NCBI GenBank assembly: GCA_028688905.1
Contig: JAQTXH010000004.1
Location: forward strand, 11,636 to 75,635
Length of the DNA: 64,000 nucleotides
Direction of reading: 5' to 3'
Source of the DNA: Acidiphilium sp.
GTDB lineage: Bacteria > Pseudomonadota > Alphaproteobacteria > Acetobacterales > Acetobacteraceae
Position 1 is the first letter of the stretch, and each line of letters starts with the position of its first letter. Shown piece by piece: positions 24,880 to 34,462 of this stretch. Below the pieces are notes generated by a model that ran no database searches, was not told where the DNA came from, and was given only the letters and a program-made list of their open reading frames with translations. The position numbers and the translations under genes are program-made.

Positions 24880-25655
24880 AGCGCCACCGCCGCCGCTGCC
24901 GACACGTTGAGGCTTTCCATTCCGCCCGGCATCGCAAGTGAGACCAGTTCGTCGCAGGTCTCACGGGTCAGCCGCCGCAACCCCTCGCCTTCGGCCCCCA
25001 GCACCAGGGCCGCGCGGCGGCCGCCGAGGGCGGCACCGGACAGCCGGGTGGTACCGGCGGCATCCAACCCCATCACCCAGAGATCGGCGGCTTTGAGCGC
25101 GATCAGGGCGCGCGCGATATTCACCGTTCGCAGCAGCGGAATGCGCTCCAGCGCGCCGGAAGCGGCCTTGGCGAGCGCGCCGCCTTCCTCGGGCGCGTTG
25201 CGCTCCTGGGCGATGACCAGTGCGGCACCGAACGCCTGCGCCGAGCGCATGATGGCACCGACATTGCGCGGATCGGTGATCTGATCGAGCACCACCACCG
25301 GCCCGGGCCGTTTCAGGGCATCGGCGAGACTTGGTGAGGCTAGCGGGTCGGTCTGCAAGGCGATGCCCTGATGCACGATGCCGCGCCCGAGCATTTGATC
25401 CAGCCGGTCGCGATCGATCCTTTCCGCCGGAATCGCCCACGGCTTCGGCAGCCTTGCCGCCAACGCCGCTTCGGCCTCCTCGGTCAACACCAGGCGGCGC
25501 AACCGCCGTGCCGGGTTGGCCAGGGCGGCTTCGACCGGGTGGATGCCATAAAGCCACAACCCGCCACTGGCTGCGGCGCGCCGCTCGCCCTCATGGCGGC
25601 CCCGCTGCGATGGCGGCCCGGCGGGGCGTGGTTTCGGCTTTCGGTGCTGTTCCAT
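24861..25655 (-). CDS. TrmH-family RNA 2'-O-methyltransferase (RlmB-like)
   Basis: A 264-aa SPOUT methyltransferase that probably methylates a ribose in 23S rRNA (RlmB type). It has a basic disordered N-terminus, a substrate-binding domain starting LYGIHPVEAALANPARR, then the knotted SAM site: LDQITDPRNVGAIMRSAQAFG, LVLGAEGEGLRRLT and LAMPGGMESLNVSAAAAVALYE. Length is normal. It converges with pqqE and overlaps it by a few codons; no operon partner on its strand is evident. Confidence 0.88.
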   Translation of the reverse strand: MEQHRKPKPRPAGPPSQRGRHEGERRAAASGGLWLYGIHPVEAALANPARRLRRLVLTEEAEAALAARLPKPWAIPAERIDRDRLDQMLGRGIVHQGIALQTDPLASPSLADALKRPGPVVVLDQITDPRNVGAIMRSAQAFGAALVIAQERNAPEEGGALAKAASGALERIPLLRTVNIARALIALKAADLWVMGLDAAGTTRLSGAALGGRRAALVLGAEGEGLRRLTRETCDELVSLAMPGGMESLNVSAAAAVALYEIIR

Positions 25656-25720
25656 GACGGCTGTCTACCGCGCCCGGGCAAGCGTTGACAACGCCGCCCC
25701 GATCGCAGAATACGGGCGCC

Positions 25721-25806
25721 GGAGGGGTGCCCGAGTGGCTAAAGGGGGCGGACTGTAAATCCGCTGGCGTACGCCTACGTTGGTTCGAATCCAACCCCCT
25801 CCACCA
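25721..25806 (+). tRNA. tRNA-Tyr (anticodon GTA)
   Basis: A class II tRNA with acceptor arms GGAGGGG/CCCCTCC, anticodon loop ACTGTAAAT, a long variable arm, T-loop GGTTCGAATCC and an encoded CCA end (804-806). GTA decodes tyrosine UAU/UAC. The anticodon stem GGCGGA/TCCGCT and invariant bases are in place. Confidence 0.95.
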
Positions 25807-25945
25807 TCCCCTTCTCACACAAGCCCGCGCGCGATCTGCCTCGCGTTCCTGAGGCAATGGGGCGCATGGCGCTGGACATGGCGGGGGTTCTGGTCTTCGT
25901 TTGTCCAGGTGTCGTGACGGTATCGGCACGGGCAGGGGAAAAGGC

Positions 25946-26815
25946 ATGCACATCGATCCAGACCTGTTTCGGGTGAAACAGGGCGATGCGGTAAAGTTGC
26001 GGAAATGGCCGACCAGTATCGATCCTGTTTTCAGCTCGAAAAAAGAGTATAAAAGGTTGCTCGAAGACCACGTCGCGCGGTTGAGCGCGCTGCAACAATT
26101 ACTTTACGCCGCCAACCGCCACGCCGTTCTGCTGATATTTCAGGCGATGGACGCGGCCGGCAAGGATGGTGCGATCAAACACGTGATGTCCGGGGTCAAC
26201 CCGCAAGGCTGTCAGGTGTTCAGCTTCAAACACCCGAGCGCGATGGAGTTGCAGCACGATTTTCTCTGGCGCACCACGCGTGACTTGCCGGAGCGCGGCA
26301 GGATCGGGATTTTCAATCGCTCCTATTATGAGGAAGTGCTGATCGCGCGGGTCCATCCGGACATACTGGCCAGCGAAGGGCTGCCCAAGGCACCGCACCG
26401 GAGCGCCTCGATCTGGCAGGATCGCTACCGGTCGATTACCGATCTTGAACGCCACCTGACCGCCAACGGTACCAGGATCATCAAGTTTTTTCTGCATCTT
26501 TCCGAGGATGAGCAACGCCAGCGCTTTATCGAACGCATCGACGATCCGCAAAAGAACTGGAAGTTCAGCGCGGCCGATATCGCGGAACGCAAATTCTGGG
26601 ATCAGTATATGCTGGCCTATGAAGCGTGCCTGGCCGCGACCAGCACGAGCGATGCGCCGTGGTATGTGGTTCCGGCCGACGGCAAGCATAACGCCCGCCT
26701 GATCGTGTCGCAGATCATTCTCGATACGCTCGAAGGGCTGGACATGGCGTATCCCAAAACGACCGCCGAGCGCCGCACCGAATTGCAGGAGATCCGCAAG
26801 CAACTGACCGGGTAG
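25946..26815 (+). CDS. ppk2: polyphosphate kinase 2 family protein
   Basis: A 289-aa PPK2-family phosphotransferase that moves phosphate between polyphosphate and nucleoside diphosphates. The P-loop fold shows Walker [17 protein letters not shown] near residue 65, the lid/Walker B region [21 protein letters not shown], and [19 protein letters not shown] near 210. Length fits the single-domain class I enzymes. The start ATG 25946 follows AGGGGAAAA; the track start at 25901 has no ribosome site. It stands alone between tRNA-Tyr and a CBS-BON gene. Confidence 0.9.
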   Translation: MHIDPDLFRVKQGDAVKLRKWPTSIDPVFSSKKEYKRLLEDHVARLSALQQLLYAANRHAVLLIFQAMDAAGKDGAIKHVMSGVNPQGCQVFSFKHPSAMELQHDFLWRTTRDLPERGRIGIFNRSYYEEVLIARVHPDILASEGLPKAPHRSASIWQDRYRSITDLERHLTANGTRIIKFFLHLSEDEQRQRFIERIDDPQKNWKFSAADIAERKFWDQYMLAYEACLAATSTSDAPWYVVPADGKHNARLIVSQIILDTLEGLDMAYPKTTAERRTELQEIRKQLTG

Positions 26816-26916
26816 CGGGTTAATTTCGGGCCGTACCCTGGTGCCGGCTTGACCTGGATCAAGGCGGCATGAGCGTCTCGGCGCTAGACATGTCCTGCTA
26901 GTTTCAGGAGGACACC

Positions 26917-27618
26917 ATGCATATCAACAATATCATGACTTTGAGTCCGATCACCGTCGGGCCTAACACCACCATCGCCGACGCGGGGCGGATCATGCTC
27001 GATCAGAATTTGTCCGCACTGCCGGTGATCGATGGCAAAGGGGCGTTACTCGGCATTGTGACCGATGGCGATCTGCTGCGCCGTCCGGAGCTTGATACCG
27101 TACCGGAAATCGGCTGGTGGCGCGGTTTTCTTGCCCCGGAGACCTCGGCGCGCGAGTTCATCAAGACCCGTGGCCGCCATGTCAGCGAGGTCATGACGGC
27201 CGAGGTGCGGACGGTGACCGTCGATACAAGTTTGAACGATGCCGTGGCGATAATGGCGACGCAGCGGATCAAGCAGCTTCCGGTGGTGCAGGGCGACACG
27301 CTGGTGGGATTGCTGAACCGGCGCAACATTCTGACAGCATTGATCAGCAAACTTCTGGTGGTCGATGACGTCGTGGTTTCCGACGAGGCTTGCGCCACGA
27401 TGATCCGCAACGCCATCGCCCAGTCGAAATGGGCACCGAAAGGCGCGGTTTCGGTCGCGGTGAAGCAGGGTGTCGCCACGCTCGCCGGGTCGGTGTTCAG
27501 CGATGCCGAGCGCAAGGCGCTGCTGGTGATCGCCGAAAACACCAACGGCGTGAAATCGGTGGCCGACGACATGTTGCTGGTCGATCCCGTCAGCGGACTT
27601 GGCTACGGTTCGTTTTGA
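26917..27618 (+). CDS. CBS-domain pair with C-terminal BON domain
   Basis: A 233-aa protein. Two CBS repeats (about residues 1-60 and 95-150; ALPVIDGKGALLGIVTDGDLLRR and QLPVVQGDTLVGLLNRRNIL) should bind adenine nucleotides as an energy sensor. They are followed by a BON domain (about 160-225; GAVSVAVKQGVATLAGSVFSDAERKA), usually linked to membrane or periplasmic binding. There is no signal peptide, so it is likely cytoplasmic. A strong AGGAGG site precedes ATG 26917. The fusion is known in proteobacteria, often in stress contexts; partner unknown. Confidence 0.85.
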   Translation: MHINNIMTLSPITVGPNTTIADAGRIMLDQNLSALPVIDGKGALLGIVTDGDLLRRPELDTVPEIGWWRGFLAPETSAREFIKTRGRHVSEVMTAEVRTVTVDTSLNDAVAIMATQRIKQLPVVQGDTLVGLLNRRNILTALISKLLVVDDVVVSDEACATMIRNAIAQSKWAPKGAVSVAVKQGVATLAGSVFSDAERKALLVIAENTNGVKSVADDMLLVDPVSGLGYGSF

Positions 27619-27660
27619 GCCGGGCCGATGCCAATGGGATCGATGATAACGGGACGTCGA

Positions 27661-27685
27661 AGCAAATAACAGGTTGTTATTTGCT
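27661..27685. terminator. perfect 11-bp hairpin between convergent genes
   Basis: AGCAAATAACA and its exact complement TGTTATTTGCT enclose a 3-nt loop. The left gene ends 43 bp before it, and the right arm contains the stop codon and last codons of the minus-strand AhpD-like gene. There is no T-run, but the perfect stem between converging transcripts makes bidirectional termination or mRNA 3'-end protection plausible. Confidence 0.5.
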
Positions 27686-28018
27686 GGCTTGATCGAAGGC
27701 CTCCAGCGCCTCGGCGGCGTACATCGCGGAGGGTCCCGCACCCATGTAGATCGCCATGCCCAGGGTTTCGGCGATCTCGGCGCGGGTTGCACCGGCGCGG
27801 GCGGCGTCGCGGGCGTGATAGGCGATGCAGGGCTGGCAACGGGTCGCAACGCCGATGGCAAGGGCGATGAGTTCCTTGGTCTTGGCGTCGAGCGCGGTGC
27901 CGCCGTGGGCGGACTTGGCAAGGGTACCAAAGGCTTTCATCACCTCAGGGGTGACGTCGCGCAGATCGCGCACGCCCTGATCCATGGTACCGATCACGGC
28001 TTTCCAGTCTTCAATCAT
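27677..28018 (-). CDS. carboxymuconolactone decarboxylase/AhpD-like protein
   Basis: A 113-aa all-helical protein of the CMD/AhpD family. The active segment TRCQPCIAYHARDAARAGAT has the CxxC and following His typical of AhpD-type alkylhydroperoxidase activity. It usually forms oligomers in the cytoplasm. It is last in the minus-strand PHA operon, 27 bp after the MaoC-phosphotransacetylase gene. The stop codon lies inside a perfect hairpin. A peroxide or thiol-linked role is inferred from family only. Confidence 0.85.
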   Translation of the reverse strand: MIEDWKAVIGTMDQGVRDLRDVTPEVMKAFGTLAKSAHGGTALDAKTKELIALAIGVATRCQPCIAYHARDAARAGATRAEIAETLGMAIYMGAGPSAMYAAEALEAFDQASK

Positions 28019-28045
28019 GAGGTGTCCTCTGGTGTCCTTTCCTGA

Positions 28046-29458
28046 TCAGCCAGCGGTTCTCGCGGCGATCAGCAGGGCGACCGCGCAGGACGCAAGCCGG
28101 GCGCGGGCGTCGTCGGCGCGGCTGGTCAGGATGATCGGGATGCGCGCTCCAACCACCACGCCCGCCGCGTCGGCACCGGCCAGGAAGGTGAGTTGCTTGG
28201 CGACCATGTTGCCGGCCTCGATATCCGGCACCAACAGAATATCCGCCTGACCGGCGACCGCGGAGACGATGTGTTTTTCCATCGCCGCCCCTGGGCTGAC
28301 GGCGTTGTCGAACGCCAGCGGACCATCGATGATCCCGCCGGTGATCTGGCCGCGCTCACTCATTTTGCATAGCGCCGCCGCATCGAGCGTCGATTGCATC
28401 GCCGGGTTCACGGTTTCGACCGCGGCCAGGACGGCGAGTTTTGGCGTTTCGATCCCGATCGCCTGGGCGAGGTCGATGGCGTTCTGCGCAATGTCGCGCT
28501 TGGTCGCGAGGTCGGGGGCGATGTTGATCGCGGCGTCGGTTACCAACAGCGGTCGCGGGTAGCTCGGTACGTCCATGACATAGACGTGCGAGAGCCGCCG
28601 GCCGGTGCGCAATCCGTTTTCGGCCAGCATCACCTCATGCATCAATTCGTCGGTATGCAGCGCGCCCTTCATCAGCAGTTTGGCCGCGCCATCGCGGACC
28701 AGTTGCACCGCGCGGGCGGCGGCGGCGTGGCTGTGGGGGGCGGGTTCGATCCGGATGCCGGCGAGATCGAGTCCGGCGGCGGCGGCGGCGGCGCGGATTT
28801 TCGCTTCAGGTCCCACCAAAATCGGCACGATCAGCCCGGCGGCGGCGGCGTCAAACGCGCCGCGCAGGCTGAGTTCGTCGCAGGGGTGCGCGACGGCGGT
28901 GGTGTAAGGCCCGCGTGACTTCGCCTCGGCCAGTAGCGCGTTGAACCGTTCATGCCGGGTCAGCCGCACGTCCGGCAACGACATTGCCGGACGGACGATT
29001 TTTTCGGTGGGCGCCTGCACCAGGGCGGTGCCGCGCAGCACGGTCACGCCGGTCTGGTTGACTGCGACGCAATCGAGGGTGAGGCGGTGTTTTTCCACCA
29101 TGCGCTCGGTGACGCGCACCGTTGCGGTGATGCTATCGCCGGGGGCGACCGGGGCGCGGAATTGCAGGCTCTGATCGAGATAGATCGTGCCTGGCCCGGG
29201 AAGTTTGGTGCCGAGCACGGCCGAGATCAATCCCGCCGTCCACATGCCGTGGACGATGATGTGGTGGAACATGTCGGTCCGCGCATAATCCGCATCGAGA
29301 TGCGCGGGATTGATGTCGCCGGAAATATAGGCAAATAACGCGATGTCATCGAGCGTCAGCGTCCGGCAGACCGACGCTGAGTCGCCGACGGCAATTTCGT
29401 CGAACACGCGGTTTTCGATGGTCGCTACCGCCTGCGGCGATCGGGACTGGGCATCCAT
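28046..29458 (-). CDS. bifunctional MaoC enoyl-CoA hydratase / phosphate acyltransferase
   Basis: A 470-aa fusion. Residues about 15-150 form a MaoC hot-dog domain with the hydratase motif YISGDINPAHLD and HGMWTAGLISAVLG. Residues about 165-470 form a phosphate acetyl/butyryltransferase domain (LLMKGALHTDELMHEVM, SHVYVMDVPSYPRPLLVTDAAINIAP). The protein could hydrate enoyl-CoA and interconvert acyl-CoA and acyl-phosphate. It lies just after phaC (10 bp gap), so it probably feeds or drains 3-hydroxyacyl-CoA. The acetate kinase gene that often accompanies such fusions is not in this window. Confidence 0.88.
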   Translation of the reverse strand: MDAQSRSPQAVATIENRVFDEIAVGDSASVCRTLTLDDIALFAYISGDINPAHLDADYARTDMFHHIIVHGMWTAGLISAVLGTKLPGPGTIYLDQSLQFRAPVAPGDSITATVRVTERMVEKHRLTLDCVAVNQTGVTVLRGTALVQAPTEKIVRPAMSLPDVRLTRHERFNALLAEAKSRGPYTTAVAHPCDELSLRGAFDAAAAGLIVPILVGPEAKIRAAAAAAGLDLAGIRIEPAPHSHAAAARAVQLVRDGAAKLLMKGALHTDELMHEVMLAENGLRTGRRLSHVYVMDVPSYPRPLLVTDAAINIAPDLATKRDIAQNAIDLAQAIGIETPKLAVLAAVETVNPAMQSTLDAAALCKMSERGQITGGIIDGPLAFDNAVSPGAAMEKHIVSAVAGQADILLVPDIEAGNMVAKQLTFLAGADAAGVVVGARIPIILTSRADDARARLASCAVALLIAARTAG

Positions 29459-29467
29459 GGGTGAGCC

Positions 29468-31252
29468 TCACATTTCGTGGATATAGTGGCCAGGAGCGGC
29501 TTCGAGCGCGGGATAACCCGCCTCTTCGCGACCGATCGGCGGCGGGGCGACGGCCTCGCCCGAATGGGCGTCGAGGAAATTGACGAATTCCGGCCACCAC
29601 GAGCCGTCTTTCGGTGCGGCTTCGCGTTGCCAGTCCTCCGGAGCCAGGTAACGCTCGTCGGGGGCGCGGTAGCGGATCGAGAAATACCGGTGTGGATGCC
29701 CCGGTTCGCTGACAATGCCGGCGTTATGGCCGCCGGAGGTCAGCACGAAAGTGATCGGACCCCGATTGAGCATATGCATTTTGTAAACCGAATGCCAGGG
29801 CGCGATATGGTCGCGTTCGGTGCCGACCACAAAGATCGGGACGGTGATGTCGCTGATCGCGACGGGCTGGCCGCCCGCGTGCAGCCGCCCTTCCGCAAGG
29901 TCGTTGTGCAGGAACAGATGGCGCAGATATTCCGCGTGCATCCGGTAGGGCATCCGGGTCGCGTCCTCGTTCCAGGACATCAGATCGTTCGGGTGTTCCT
30001 GCTCGCCGATGAAATAGCGCCGGATCATCCGCGACCAGATCAGGTCGTTCGAGCGCAGCATCTGGAACGCACCGGCCATTTGGGTGGTATCGAGATAGCC
30101 CTGCCGCCACATCAGATCTTCCAGAAAGGCGAGCTGCGCCTCGGTAATGAAGAGTTGCAACTCACCGGCCTCGGTGAAGTCGGTCTGGGCGGCGAACAGC
30201 GAGAGCGAGGCGAGGCGGTTGTCGTTGTCGCGCGCCATGGCGGCGGCGGCGATCGACAGCAGGGTGCCGCCGAGGCAATAGCCGGTGGCGTGGATTTTTT
30301 TGGCTTTGGTGATCGCACTTACCGCGTCGAGTGCCGCCATCACGCCATCGCTGCGGTAGTCGTCGAGCGAAAGATCGCGGTCGGCGGCGTTCGGATTGTG
30401 CCAGGACATCATGAACACGGTGTAGCCCTGGCCGGTCAGATAACGGACCAGCGAATTGCCCGGCGAGAGGTCGAGGATATAGTATTTCATGATCCAGGCC
30501 GGCACGATCAGCACCGGTTCCGGTCGCACGGTTTTGGTGGGGGGCGCATACTGGATCAGTTCGATCAGCCGGTTGCGATAGACCACCCGGCCCGGCGTGA
30601 CCGCGACGTCGCGGCCCGGTTCGAGCGGCAGTTTTTTATGCCGCCGCATTGCCACGGCGCTGTCCTGGATGAAGTTTTTGAGTCCGTCGCGGACGGATTG
30701 TCCCTGGCTCGTCCGTGCGGCGTCGGTCACTTCGGGGTTCAGTAACGCGGAATTGCTCGGCGCGATCGCATCGAGCGCCTGCCGCGCCATGAAATCGACA
30801 ATGCGCTCATGCGCCGGATCGACCCCGGCAATACCTGTGGTCGCCTCATGCCACCAACGTTCGGCGCGCAGGAATTGTTCGCGGTAGAGCCGATACGGCA
30901 TTTCATCCCAGCGCGGGTGGGTGAAGCGGTGATCATTCGGGCAGGGGGGCACTCGCGGTTCCGCCACCCCCAGCGCGATCCGCCCGATGGCCGCCCAATC
31001 CTCCATCGCGCGGCGGGCTAAATCCATCCGCCGCGCTGGTTGATTGGCCAGATGCACGGCCCAGTCGCGCCACGCCAAGGCAAGCCCGACGGGGGAGAGG
31101 CCGGCGGTGAATTTTGCTTCCGCCGCGTGCAAGGCGCGGTCCATCGCATCGGTGTTCGAAACCCGCTCGTGGGTGATCGGCGATGAGGCCGCGGGCGAGG
31201 TCGGGGTTGCGTCGGTCAGGGGGGATTTGGTTGGTCTGGTATCCGTCGTCAT
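29468..31252 (-). CDS. phaC: poly(3-hydroxyalkanoate) synthase (class I PhaC)
   Basis: A 594-aa polymerase that makes PHB/PHA granules from 3-hydroxyacyl-CoA. The lipase-like active box is GYCLGGT, with cysteine as nucleophile. The catalytic Asp lies in VGTERDHIAPW, and the catalytic His in TSGGHNAGIV. Length fits class I enzymes acting alone. The start ATG 31252 follows AGGAG; the track extension to 31531 overlaps the upstream gene and is a shadow. It is third in the operon phasin-like, FabI-like, phaC, MaoC-PTA, AhpD-like. Confidence 0.93.
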   Translation of the reverse strand: MTTDTRPTKSPLTDATPTSPAASSPITHERVSNTDAMDRALHAAEAKFTAGLSPVGLALAWRDWAVHLANQPARRMDLARRAMEDWAAIGRIALGVAEPRVPPCPNDHRFTHPRWDEMPYRLYREQFLRAERWWHEATTGIAGVDPAHERIVDFMARQALDAIAPSNSALLNPEVTDAARTSQGQSVRDGLKNFIQDSAVAMRRHKKLPLEPGRDVAVTPGRVVYRNRLIELIQYAPPTKTVRPEPVLIVPAWIMKYYILDLSPGNSLVRYLTGQGYTVFMMSWHNPNAADRDLSLDDYRSDGVMAALDAVSAITKAKKIHATGYCLGGTLLSIAAAAMARDNDNRLASLSLFAAQTDFTEAGELQLFITEAQLAFLEDLMWRQGYLDTTQMAGAFQMLRSNDLIWSRMIRRYFIGEQEHPNDLMSWNEDATRMPYRMHAEYLRHLFLHNDLAEGRLHAGGQPVAISDITVPIFVVGTERDHIAPWHSVYKMHMLNRGPITFVLTSGGHNAGIVSEPGHPHRYFSIRYRAPDERYLAPEDWQREAAPKDGSWWPEFVNFLDAHSGEAVAPPPIGREEAGYPALEAAPGHYIHEM

Positions 31253-31280
31253 GGTCCTGGCTCCTGAAGGGTGCGTGGAA

Positions 31281-32066
31281 TTATGCCATGATGTGCTGGC
31301 CGCCATCGACCGGAATGATCGTGCCGGTGATCCGAGCGGCGGCGTCGCTGGCGAGGAAGGCGGCGAGCGCGCCGACATCCTCAATGGTGGCAAGGTGATG
31401 TTCCGGCGCTTCTTTGGCGGCCCGGTCGAGCAGTTCATCGAACTGCTCGATGCCGCTAGCGGCGCGGGTCGCGATCGGGCCGGGGGAAAGCGCATTGACC
31501 CGGATGCGCTGCGGGCCAAGTTCGGCGGCAAGGTAGCGCACGCTGGCTTCCAACGCGGCCTTTACCGGCCCCATCAAATTATAGTGTTCGACGACGCGTT
31601 CCGAGCCGTAAAAGCTGACGCTGAGTAGCGCGCCGCCCTTTGGCATCAGCGGCTCCGCGAGGCGGGCGCAGCGGATGAAGGAGTGGCAGGATACGTCCAT
31701 CGCCATCGCGAACCCGGCCGCCGAGCAATCGGTGACCCGCGCGTGCAAATCGTCCCGCGGGGCAAACGCCATGGCGTGAAGCAGAAAATCGAGATGCCCC
31801 CACCGCTCGCGCACCGCCGCGAACACAGCCTCCAGCGCTCCGGCCTCGCGCACGTCGCCGGGCAGCAACAAGGGGCACGCCAGCGTATTGGTCACCGCTT
31901 CGACAAAAGGTTTTGCTTTGTCATTCAAATAGGTCGCGGCAAGCTGCGCGCCCGCATCGGCAAAACGGCGCGCACAGCCGGCAGCAATCGAGTGTTCGTT
32001 GGCGATGCCGAGGACCAGCCCGATTTTGCCGCCGAGATCGACGATCGGCCCTGGCACGGCCTTCAC
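31281..32066 (-). CDS. FabI-like enoyl-ACP/acyl reductase in the PHA operon
   Basis: A 261-aa short-chain dehydrogenase of the enoyl-ACP reductase I type. The NAD-binding start is GLVLGIANEHSIAAG. The active region SFYGSERVVEHYNLMGPVKAALE keeps the catalytic Tyr-x6-Lys. The first tyrosine of the classical FabI pair (Y146 in E. coli) aligns to Phe here, with a Tyr one place later. It starts at a GTG overlapping the phasin-like stop (GTGA) and lies directly before phaC, which suggests a role in lipid or PHA precursor metabolism rather than only housekeeping fatty-acid synthesis. Confidence 0.85.
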   Translation of the reverse strand: MKAVPGPIVDLGGKIGLVLGIANEHSIAAGCARRFADAGAQLAATYLNDKAKPFVEAVTNTLACPLLLPGDVREAGALEAVFAAVRERWGHLDFLLHAMAFAPRDDLHARVTDCSAAGFAMAMDVSCHSFIRCARLAEPLMPKGGALLSVSFYGSERVVEHYNLMGPVKAALEASVRYLAAELGPQRIRVNALSPGPIATRAASGIEQFDELLDRAAKEAPEHHLATIEDVGALAAFLASDAAARITGTIIPVDGGQHIMA

Positions 32067-32335
32067 GCCACCACGCGTTCGGGCCGTTTGACATCGTGTG
32101 CCGAGGTTTCGGCCGGAGTGGCGCGGCGGCCGAACGGCGATACATTGCCAGCGCGCATCATGGCCTCCATCATGCTGAATTGTGCCTGGGTGATCGCCTG
32201 CACGAGCGCGAATTCGGCTTCGACGATCCGCATCACATTACTGGTCATCGATTCGAACAATGCTGGGGAAAGGCTGGCGGAAACAAAGGCGTTGGTCACT
32301 TCATTCAGTCGTTTGGCATCGTACTGAGTACTCAT
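32063..32335 (-). CDS. small phasin-like granule-associated protein
   Basis: A 90-aa protein with an amphipathic, methionine-rich helix region (about residues 10-55, NAFVSASLSPALFESM and AEFALVQAITQAQFSMMEAMM), resembling short phasins that coat PHA granules. The C-terminal 30 residues are polar and probably disordered. ATG 32335 follows a strong GGAGG. It is the first gene of the phaC operon and overlaps the next gene's GTG start. The assignment rests on context and helix style; no diagnostic motif is visible. Confidence 0.6.
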   Translation of the reverse strand: MSTQYDAKRLNEVTNAFVSASLSPALFESMTSNVMRIVEAEFALVQAITQAQFSMMEAMMRAGNVSPFGRRATPAETSAHDVKRPERVVA

Positions 32336-32425
32336 CGCAACCTCCTTTTGTGAAGACGGGCAATGTTTCACGCCGGGAGCATTTTGTCGTTGATCCATGT
32401 CAATCGACAGCGTTTCACGCAATCG

Positions 32426-33124
32426 TCACATGTCCGGCAGCGGTCGTTCGGCGTCGCTGCGTTCGCTATAGCGATCGACCAGATACGCTGCGCGGTCACG
32501 CAGCAGCCAGGTGAAGCGGAGTAGTTCCTCCATCACATCGACAACCCGATCGTAATAGGGCGAGGCCAGCATGCGGCCGGCGTCGTCGAACTGTTCATAG
32601 GCTTTGGCAACGCTGGACTGGTTGGGGATCACCACCATTCGCATCCAGCGCCCGAGCAGGCGCAGGGTGTTGACCGCATTGAAGCTCTGCGATCCGCCGG
32701 AGACCTGCATCACCGCGAGAACCCGCCCCTGGGTGGGCCGCAGCGCGCCCATTTCGAGCGGAATCCAGTCGATCTGGTTTTTTATCACCCCGGTGATCGC
32801 GCCATGCAGTTCCGGGCTGCACCAGACCTGTGCTTCCGACCACATCGACAGCGCCCGCAATTCCTTGACCTTCGGGTGATCGGGGGACACGGAATTCGTG
32901 ACCGGCAGGTCGCGCGGATCGAAAATGCGGGTCTCGGCACCCATGAGGTCGAGCAGGCGCGCGGCCTCCTCGATCAGCAACCGCGAATAGGATCGGGTTC
33001 GCAGCGAGCCATACAGCAGCAGCACGCGCGGCGGGTGGGTGGCGCGCTGCGCCGGTTCCAGCCGGGCGAGGTCGGGCGGGGCCAGACGGCCGCGGTGCAG
33101 GGCGGGGAAGCGTGCGTCATCCAT
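32426..33124 (-). CDS. arsH: arsenical resistance flavoprotein ArsH
   Basis: A 232-aa NADPH-dependent FMN reductase of the ArsH family, which oxidises trivalent organoarsenicals. FMN-binding [20 protein letters not shown], then the ArsH-type [22 protein letters not shown] and [15 protein letters not shown] are present. The start ATG 33124 lies within the last codons of arsB (8-bp overlap), so the genes are coupled. It is the last gene of the arsenic operon. Confidence 0.9.
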   Translation of the reverse strand: MDDARFPALHRGRLAPPDLARLEPAQRATHPPRVLLLYGSLRTRSYSRLLIEEAARLLDLMGAETRIFDPRDLPVTNSVSPDHPKVKELRALSMWSEAQVWCSPELHGAITGVIKNQIDWIPLEMGALRPTQGRVLAVMQVSGGSQSFNAVNTLRLLGRWMRMVVIPNQSSVAKAYEQFDDAGRMLASPYYDRVVDVMEELLRFTWLLRDRAAYLVDRYSERSDAERPLPDM

Positions 33125-34439
33125 GTCCGGTGGCTCCCACAATCGGCAGCCAGAGCGCAAGAGCCGCCAGGGCGGCGAGCAGCACGGGGGGCGTGATGAC
33201 CAACCCGATCCGCATGTACTGGCCCCAGGTGATGCGGGTGCCCTTCTGGGCCAGCACGTGCAGCCAGAGCAGGGTGGCGAGACTGCCGATCGGGGTGAAT
33301 TTCGGGCCGAGATCGCAGCCGATCACGTTGGCATAGACCATGGCGTCATGGATGCCCGGCGCGACCGGACCCAACTGGCCGATCGCGAGCGCGCCCACCA
33401 GAACGCTCGGCATATTGTTCATGATCGACGACAGGATCGCCGCCAGAACGCCGGTGCCGAGCGAGGCCGCCCAGAGGCCGTGGGCCGCGAAAACCCGGAG
33501 CGCATCAGCGATATAATTGGTCAGGCCCGCGTTGCGCAGTCCATAGACGACCAGATACATGCCGAGGCTGAATATGACGATCTGCCACGGCGCGCCCCGC
33601 AGAACCCGGCGGATGGCAATCACTTGCCCCGATCCGCCGCCAAACCAGCGGCCGGCGACCGCGAGCAGCGCGACGGCCCCGGCGATGGTGACGAACGAGA
33701 CCGGCACGCCCAACGGGGCGGTGATGAAATAGGCCGCGAGCAGGATCAGTAAAACCGGCCACGCCGCGCGGAACACCCATTTGTCGTGGATCGCCGATGC
33801 GGGGGACTCCAGTGCCGCGACCTCATAACGCCGGTTGGCGGCACCCGCGAACATCACCCCAAGTACGGCCAGCGTCGCGGCCAGCGATACCAGATCGACC
33901 GGCACCATCACGGTAGCGTAGCGGGTGAACCCAATGTTGAAATAACTGGCGCTGACGATGTTGACCAGATTGGAAATCACCAGCGGCAGGCTGGTGGTAT
34001 CGGCGACGAAGCCGGTCGCGATGATGAACGCGAACGCGGCGGCGGGCGGAAATTCGAGGCTGGCAAGGATCGCCATCATGATCGGGGTCAGCAGAAGGGC
34101 GGCCCCGTCGTTGGCGAAAAACGCGGCGATCATGAAGCCGAGCATGACGATCAGGGGCAGCAGCAATCGCCCGCGTCCACGCCCCCAGCGCGCCACATGC
34201 AGCGCTGCCCAGCGAAAGAACCCGGCTTCATCCAGCAGGAGCGAAATGATGATCAATGCGACGAAAGTGAACGTCGCGTTCCAGACGATGTGCCAGACCG
34301 TGGGAATGTTGCGCCAGTGGATGACGCCGAGGGCGAGATCGACGATCGCGCCGGCCATCGCGCTCCAGCCGATGCCGAGGCCGCGCGGTTGCCAGATGAC
34401 AAACACCAGGGTTGCGATGAACACCGCGAGGGCGAGCAT
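33117..34439 (-). CDS. arsB: arsenite efflux transporter ArsB
   Basis: A 440-aa inner-membrane antiporter of the ArsB family that exports arsenite. About 11-12 helices are visible. Family landmarks include [31 protein letters not shown] and the conserved [20 protein letters not shown]. No arsA gene is adjacent, so it probably runs on proton-motive force alone. It lies between arsC (23 bp gap) and arsH. Confidence 0.93.
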   Translation of the reverse strand: MLALAVFIATLVFVIWQPRGLGIGWSAMAGAIVDLALGVIHWRNIPTVWHIVWNATFTFVALIIISLLLDEAGFFRWAALHVARWGRGRGRLLLPLIVMLGFMIAAFFANDGAALLLTPIMMAILASLEFPPAAAFAFIIATGFVADTTSLPLVISNLVNIVSASYFNIGFTRYATVMVPVDLVSLAATLAVLGVMFAGAANRRYEVAALESPASAIHDKWVFRAAWPVLLILLAAYFITAPLGVPVSFVTIAGAVALLAVAGRWFGGGSGQVIAIRRVLRGAPWQIVIFSLGMYLVVYGLRNAGLTNYIADALRVFAAHGLWAASLGTGVLAAILSSIMNNMPSVLVGALAIGQLGPVAPGIHDAMVYANVIGCDLGPKFTPIGSLATLLWLHVLAQKGTRITWGQYMRIGLVITPPVLLAALAALALWLPIVGATGHG

Positions 34440-34462
34440 AGGGAGCCTCGACTATCTAAATG

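Noticed and set aside
29468-31531. Long N-terminal extension of PhaC
   Set aside because: The extra 93 residues are Pro/Arg/Ser-rich, overlap the FabI-like gene and lack a ribosome site; ATG 31252 follows AGGAG.
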